A stretch of 64,000 bases of DNA from Anaeromyxobacter paludicola (lineage in GTDB: Bacteria > Myxococcota > Myxococcia > Myxococcales > Anaeromyxobacteraceae). Below, piece after piece: positions 60,113-64,000 of the stretch. Below the pieces are notes generated by a model. That model saw only the letters and a list, made by a program, of their open reading frames with translations. It made no database searches and had not been told where the DNA came from. Where the stretch lies: assembly GCF_023169965.1 (NCBI RefSeq), contig NZ_AP025592.1:1922001-1986000 (forward strand), read 5' to 3'. The number at the start of each line of letters is the position of its first letter. Position 1 is the first letter of the stretch. The position numbers were made by a program, and so were the translations under genes.

Positions 60113-60322
60113 GTGCTCGCTCGAATCCAGACCCGCCGGCGCGACGCCCTGGCCGTCGCCGAGCCGCTCGCGTCCGTGAGCCTCCGCCCGGCGGTGGTGC
60201 GCGCCGAGGAGGCCGAGGCGGCCCGCCGCTGCGACGCGAGCAAGGTGCTCCTCACCCGCGCGTTCTCCGCCGGGGGGATGCTCCTCATCGCCTGGAAGCT
60301 GCTCTTCACCCTGCACCGCTGA
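60113..60322 (+). CDS. Small protein with C-terminal membrane segment
   Basis: About 69 residues from GTG 60113 behind AGAAGGA (an ATG at 60092 is an alternative). The N-terminal part is charged; SAGGMLLIAWKLLFTL near the C-terminus is a likely membrane anchor. No family is recognised. Confidence 0.45.
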   Translation: MLARIQTRRRDALAVAEPLASVSLRPAVVRAEEAEAARRCDASKVLLTRAFSAGGMLLIAWKLLFTLHR

Positions 60323-60407
60323 GCCGGCGCCGGGCTGCCCGGGCGCTCCGCTCGCGCGCGCCAGGACCCGCGCCCGCCGCCCCTGCCGATCTGGCAGAAT
60401 GCCGCGC

Positions 60408-60493
60408 GGGGCCGTGGCGGAACGGTAGACGCAGGGGACTTAAAATCCTCCTCCGCGCGAGCGGAACTCCCGGTTCGAGTCCGGGCGGCCCTA
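60408..60493 (+). tRNA. tRNA-Leu (anticodon TAA)
   Basis: Acceptor GGGGCCG pairs with CGGCCCT (one G-U pair). Loop CTTAAAA between GGGGA and TCCTC gives anticodon TAA. It has a long variable arm (TCCGCGCGAGCGGA) and a standard T arm (CCCGG-TTCGAGT-CCGGG). No CCA is encoded. Confidence 0.95.
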
Positions 60494-60576
60494 CTCCCGC
60501 GCCCGCCTGCGCGCCGCGGCGCGCGCGGGGACCGGGGCGAAGGTGGCCCAGGGCTCCGGCGCGCCTCGCCTGCCCG

Positions 60577-61293
60577 TCAGATGTCCTCGTCCCGCCTCGG
60601 CAGGCCGGTGCCCGGGTCGCGGATGCGGCCGCTCTCGTCCTCGACGTCCACCCGCTCCTTGCGGACGTCCGCCTCGGCCGCGCGCTGCTCGGTCACCCGC
60701 TCCTTGCGCAGCCGGACCTCCTCCTTCACGACTGGCCGCTTGCGGATCTCGACCTCCTCCTCGCGGACCGGCATCGAGACGCTCTCCTTCTCGAACGTCG
60801 CCTCGCCGGGCCGGGCGTCGCGCGGCTCGGTGACCGGGACGCGCTCGACGCGGACCTCCTCGCGCGTGACCGGCACGTCGATGTGCTTGGTCTCGGTGAC
60901 CACGTCCTTGCGCAGGCGGACCTCGCCCGCGTCGCGCTCGCGCTTCAGCACGTCCACCTGCTCCTCCGCCACGGGTACCCGGACGTCCTCTCCGGTCGTC
61001 CGGGAGGCGGTCCCGATGCCGCTGGAGGTGGTCTCGGCGGCGCCGGAGGCGATGGCGCCGTAGTCGCCGCTCTCCCTCAGCCGCTCGAACGCGTCCTTGG
61101 TCAGGGCGAGCCGGATCTCGTCGCCGCTCGCGTCCACGATCTCCTCGTAGCGCGCGACGTAGTCCTTCGGGAAGAAGAACCCCTTCTCGATGGTGAACGT
61201 CGCGGTGCTGCAGGCCAGCACCTTCCCCAGCTTCTCGCCGTCCGAGCTGTAGACGGTCATCCCCTCTCTGATCTGGCTTCTGTCGGTCAGCAT
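60577..61293 (-). CDS. PRC-barrel/DUF2382 stress protein
   Basis: A 238-residue protein with ATG at 61293 behind GGAGGAGGAG. The N-terminal PRC-barrel (GMTVYSSDGEKLGKVLACST) is followed by a DUF2382 (YsnF/AvaK-type) region built of repeating RxxVxxE-type strands (VPVAEEQVDVLKRERDAGEV, KHIDVPVTREEVRVERVPV, EEVEIRKRPVVKEEVRLRKE). It is usually linked to envelope or oxidative stress; the mechanism is unknown. Confidence 0.85.
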   Translation of the reverse strand: MLTDRSQIREGMTVYSSDGEKLGKVLACSTATFTIEKGFFFPKDYVARYEEIVDASGDEIRLALTKDAFERLRESGDYGAIASGAAETTSSGIGTASRTTGEDVRVPVAEEQVDVLKRERDAGEVRLRKDVVTETKHIDVPVTREEVRVERVPVTEPRDARPGEATFEKESVSMPVREEEVEIRKRPVVKEEVRLRKERVTEQRAAEADVRKERVDVEDESGRIRDPGTGLPRRDEDI

Positions 61294-61427
61294 TTTGGGC
61301 GCTCCTCCTCCATGAACCTTGGGGGGCGCCCGGCCCATTCAGGAGCCGCCCTCATCGGGGACGGCCTGGGGAGGCGAGGCCGGCGCAGCGGCCCGCTGGA
61401 CACCGAGGGGAGGCGAGCCCCGACCGC

Positions 61428-61871
61428 CTAGTTGGGGAACTCCGGCGGCTCGACCTCGACGCCCTCGATCTCCTGCCGCCCGGCGAAGCCGCCGTCGAGC
61501 GCGTGCCAGTGGGAGACGGCCGGCTCGCCGAACTGCCAGCACAGGAAGACCGGCTCGGTCCCCCTCAGGCTGTAGAAGTCGATGAGCCCGGCCTCGAGGT
61601 CCTTGATGACGCAGCCGAGCCGCGTGATGCGCTCCACCGCGCCCGCGATCTGGCCGGCGATCTCCTTCAAGGTCGCCGCCTCGCGCTCCAGGCCGGCGGG
61701 CGGCTCCTGGCCCTGGTGCAGGATCCCTAGCGCCGTGTCGGCCCCCCCGAGCGAGGCGATCGCCGAGGCCAGGTCGGAGCGGAGCCGGGCGACGCGCCCG
61801 AGCTCCAGCTCCAGCACGGGGAGGAGCTCGTTCGCGTCCTCGACGCTGAAGAGGCGGTGCGCTTCGCTCAT
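61428..61871 (-). CDS. DUF2203 protein
   Basis: A 147-residue protein starting at ATG 61871. FSVEDANELLPVLELELGRV at the start and GCVIKDLEAGLIDFYSLRGT then FLCWQFGEPAVSHWHALDGG are the DUF2203 landmarks. Function unknown. Divergent from ffh. Confidence 0.85.
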   Translation of the reverse strand: MSEAHRLFSVEDANELLPVLELELGRVARLRSDLASAIASLGGADTALGILHQGQEPPAGLEREAATLKEIAGQIAGAVERITRLGCVIKDLEAGLIDFYSLRGTEPVFLCWQFGEPAVSHWHALDGGFAGRQEIEGVEVEPPEFPN

Positions 61872-61937
61872 GGCGGCCACCGTAGCATGGGCGTGTTATA
61901 AGCGCGGGCTCCGCCCGCCGGCGGACCAGGTGAACGC

Positions 61938-63599
61938 ATGCTCGAGACGGTTGCCAAAGGGTTCAAGGCCGCCCGCAACAAGCTGAAGGGCCGCACCGAG
62001 ATCACCGCCGACGCGGTGGACGACGCGCTGCGCGACATCCGCGTGGCCCTCCTCGAGGCCGACGTCGCCTTCGACGTGGTGAAGCGCTTCGTGGCCCGCG
62101 TCCGCGAGAAGGCCGTGGGCGAGGTGGTCGAGACCAAGGTGAAGACCGAGAAGGGGACCCTCAAGGTCACCCCCCAGGACCACTTCATCAAGATCTGCCA
62201 CGACGAGCTCGAGGCCCTCATGGGCCCGGTGGACACCTCGCTCAAGACCAACAGCAAGCGTCCGACCGGCGTGATGATGGTCGGCCTCCAGGGCTCGGGC
62301 AAGACCACCACCACCGGCAAGCTCGCCAGCCGCTTCCTCAAGGAGGGCAAGAAGCCGCTCCTGGTGGCCGCCGACATCTACCGCCCCGCCGCCGTCGAGC
62401 AGCTCAAGGTCCTCGGCGCCCAGCTCGGGGTGCCGGTCTACTCCGAGGAGGGGCTGAAGCCGCCGGAGCTCTGCAAGAAGGCCCAGGACGTCGCCTTCCG
62501 CGAGAAGGCCAACGTCATCCTCTACGACACCGCCGGCCGGCTCGCCATCGACGAGCCGCTCATGGAGGAGCTCGAGCAGATCAAGGCGGCGGTCGCGCCG
62601 GACAACATCCTGCTCGTCTGCGACGCCATGATCGGCCAGGACGCGGTGAAGACCGCGTCCGAGTTCGACCGGCGGCTCGCCATCGACGGCTTCATCCTCA
62701 CGAAGCTCGACGGCGACGCCCGCGGCGGCGCGGCGCTCTCCATCAAGGAGATCACCGGCAAGCCCATCAAGTTCCTCGGCATGGGCGAGTCGCTCGACCG
62801 GCTCGAGGAGTTCCGGCCGGAGGGGCTCGCGAGCCGCATCCTCGGGTTCGGCGACATCGTCGGCCTGATGAAGGACTTCGAGCAGCACGTCGACGAGGAT
62901 CAGGCGAAGAAGGACGCCGAGAAGATCCTCTCCGGCGACTTCTCGCTCGACGACTTCGTGAACCAGATCCGGCTGGTCCGGAAGATGGGGCCGCTCGGCG
63001 AGCTGATGGAGAAGTTCCCCCTCTTCGGCGAGCTGCCGGAGGGGTTCCAGTTCGACGACAAGCAGCTCACCCGCATCGTGGCGATCGTCGACTCGATGAC
63101 CCGCACCGAGCGGCAGCGGCCCGACACCCTCAACGACGCCCGCATCCGCCGGGTGGCGAAGGGCTCGGGGCGCGACGAGAAGGACGTCCGCGACCTGCTC
63201 AAGCAGTACAACGCGATGCGGGCGGTGATGCGGCAGATCGGCGACGCGCCGGGGCTGCTCTCGCGGCTGCCCGGCGTGAAGCAGCTCGCGCAGCTCCGCA
63301 AGCTGCAGGGCAAGGGCATGGAGGACGTGCTCGGCGGCGACGCGGCCGGCGTGGACCAGCTCCTCGGCGGCGGCATGGGCGTGGACCCGTCGCGCCTCGC
63401 CGGGCAGATGGCCGGGATGCCCAAGGGCTTCCAGCCGCGCATGCCGGCCGGCGCCATGGCCCGGGCCCGACTCATGGGCTACGCGCCCGAGCCGATCGCC
63501 GGCGGCGAGACCCGGGCCGACCGCGAGAAGCGCAAGAAGAAGCACAAGGCGGAGCGCAAGGCGCGCAAGGACGCGCGCAAGCGCAACAAGCGCAAGTGA
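61938..63599 (+). CDS. ffh: Signal recognition particle protein Ffh
   Basis: A 553-residue SRP54 GTPase. The N domain begins MLETVAKGFKAARNKLKGR; the G domain has VGLQGSGKTTTTGKLA, VAADIYRPAAVEQLKVL, YDTAGRLAID and ILTKLDGDARGGAALS. The Met-rich M domain (MRAVMRQIGDAPGLLSRL) is followed by a Lys/Arg tail. It targets membrane proteins co-translationally. Confidence 0.97.
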   Translation: MLETVAKGFKAARNKLKGRTEITADAVDDALRDIRVALLEADVAFDVVKRFVARVREKAVGEVVETKVKTEKGTLKVTPQDHFIKICHDELEALMGPVDTSLKTNSKRPTGVMMVGLQGSGKTTTTGKLASRFLKEGKKPLLVAADIYRPAAVEQLKVLGAQLGVPVYSEEGLKPPELCKKAQDVAFREKANVILYDTAGRLAIDEPLMEELEQIKAAVAPDNILLVCDAMIGQDAVKTASEFDRRLAIDGFILTKLDGDARGGAALSIKEITGKPIKFLGMGESLDRLEEFRPEGLASRILGFGDIVGLMKDFEQHVDEDQAKKDAEKILSGDFSLDDFVNQIRLVRKMGPLGELMEKFPLFGELPEGFQFDDKQLTRIVAIVDSMTRTERQRPDTLNDARIRRVAKGSGRDEKDVRDLLKQYNAMRAVMRQIGDAPGLLSRLPGVKQLAQLRKLQGKGMEDVLGGDAAGVDQLLGGGMGVDPSRLAGQMAGMPKGFQPRMPAGAMARARLMGYAPEPIAGGETRADREKRKKKHKAERKARKDARKRNKRK

Positions 63600-63622
63600 G
63601 CCGGGCGCGCTAGGGATCCGGC

Positions 63623-64000
63623 ATGGATCTCGACCCGCGCCCCCGCCTCGTCCCCCTCGAGCCCCGGCTCGTCCAGCTCGAGGACGGCACGCAGGGCGTC
63701 GTCCTGCGCGACCCCACCGGCGTCCTCACGCAGTCCGCGCTGGTGAGCCCGGGCGCCTACCTCGTCCTGGCCCACCTCGACGGCACGCGCACGCTGCCCG
63801 AGGTGGAGCGGGCGCTGGCGCTCCAGGGCCGGCCGGTGCCGCTCCCGGACATCGTGACGCTGGTGCGGCGGCTCGAGGAGTCCGGGCTCGTCCACGGCCC
63901 GGCGCACGAGGCGCTGCGGCGGCGCGCCCTCGAGGCCTTCCGCGCCCTCCCCGCCCGGCCGGCGAGCTGCGCCGGCGGCGCCTATCCGGAAGAGCCGGAG
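63623..64000 (+). CDS. MEMO-like protein with N-terminal winged-helix-like domain (partial)
   Basis: ATG at 63623; it runs off the right edge after 126 codons. The N-terminal part (RLVPLEPRLVQLEDGTQGVV, LPEVERALALQGRPVPLPDI, LVRRLEESGLV) looks like a PqqD-like winged helix. The last visible residues, CAGGAYPEEPE, match the start of a MEMO domain (AmmeMemoRadiSam protein B). The rest is outside the window. Confidence 0.65.
   Translation, partial: MDLDPRPRLVPLEPRLVQLEDGTQGVVLRDPTGVLTQSALVSPGAYLVLAHLDGTRTLPEVERALALQGRPVPLPDIVTLVRRLEESGLVHGPAHEALRRRALEAFRALPARPASCAGGAYPEEPE

Overview
The window is high-GC DNA from a Myxococcota-type deltaproteobacterium, probably close to Anaeromyxobacter; this is inferred from base composition, a DUF2381-type/Ser-Thr kinase pair, Kdd, DUF2203, Ffh and a MEMO-type protein. 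About three quarters of it (1 to about 48,970) reads as the right part of an integrative and conjugative element (ICE) inserted at the 3' end of a tRNA-Pro(CGG) gene (48973-49046, minus strand). The left end of the element was not found and is probably outside the window.

Element, left to right. (1) 1-3,870: an operon for a full GTP-to-preQ0 pathway (folE2, queD, queE, queC) followed by a gene cut by the window edge, then an Xre regulator with a perfect 16-bp palindrome in front of it, and a small PH-domain membrane protein. The preQ0 genes without queF or tgt suggest a 7-deazaguanine DNA-modification island continuing to the left. (2) 4,144-9,754: a surface cassette made of a 1,417-residue Ig-like lipoprotein, a lipid-anchored collagen-like protein and a small outer-membrane protein. 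(3) 9,759-20,212 (minus): a complete VirB1-VirB11 type IV secretion operon with a DnaG-type primase between virB4 and virB5. (4) 20.3-25.4 kb: an NTF2-like gene broken by inversion, small unknown genes and a transmembrane Ser/Thr kinase with a DUF2381-like partner. (5) 25.2-33.8 kb (plus): a RES/Xre toxin-antitoxin pair, then ParB, RadC, an unknown protein, a MoxR/RavA ATPase, a VWA protein and two small Cys-containing proteins. Most of these genes are preceded by a long GC-rich hairpin directly before the ribosome binding site. (6) 33.9-36.3 kb (minus): small unknown genes, an HD hydrolase and a second ParB. (7) 36.3-41.6 kb: a repeat-rich oriT candidate, a MobC/TrwA-like protein, a VirD4/TraD coupling protein and a MobF (TrwC-type) relaxase. 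(8) 41.6-47.3 kb: Hachiman defence genes hamA and hamB plus a lipoprotein, ending in a diverged frameshifted copy of the relaxase 3' end. (9) 47.3-48.97 kb: a 26-codon leader ORF, an excisionase-like protein and a tyrosine integrase next to the tRNA.

The most striking unlisted signal is an 18-bp palindrome, GGCATG-N6-CATGCC. It (or a close variant) lies upstream of five transfer-related units: the surface cassette, the virB operon, the kinase operon, the mobC-traD-relaxase operon and the excisionase-integrase unit. It looks like the operator of a regulon that would coordinate the element's conjugation programme; the binding protein is not identified.

From 49.0 kb to the end is ordinary chromosome: a ferritin-like DUF2383 protein, an MFS transporter with a divergent LysR regulator, two peptidases, a large BTAD/AAA regulator next to Kdd, DUF2721, a tRNA-Leu, PRC-barrel and DUF2203 proteins, Ffh, and the start of a MEMO-like gene.
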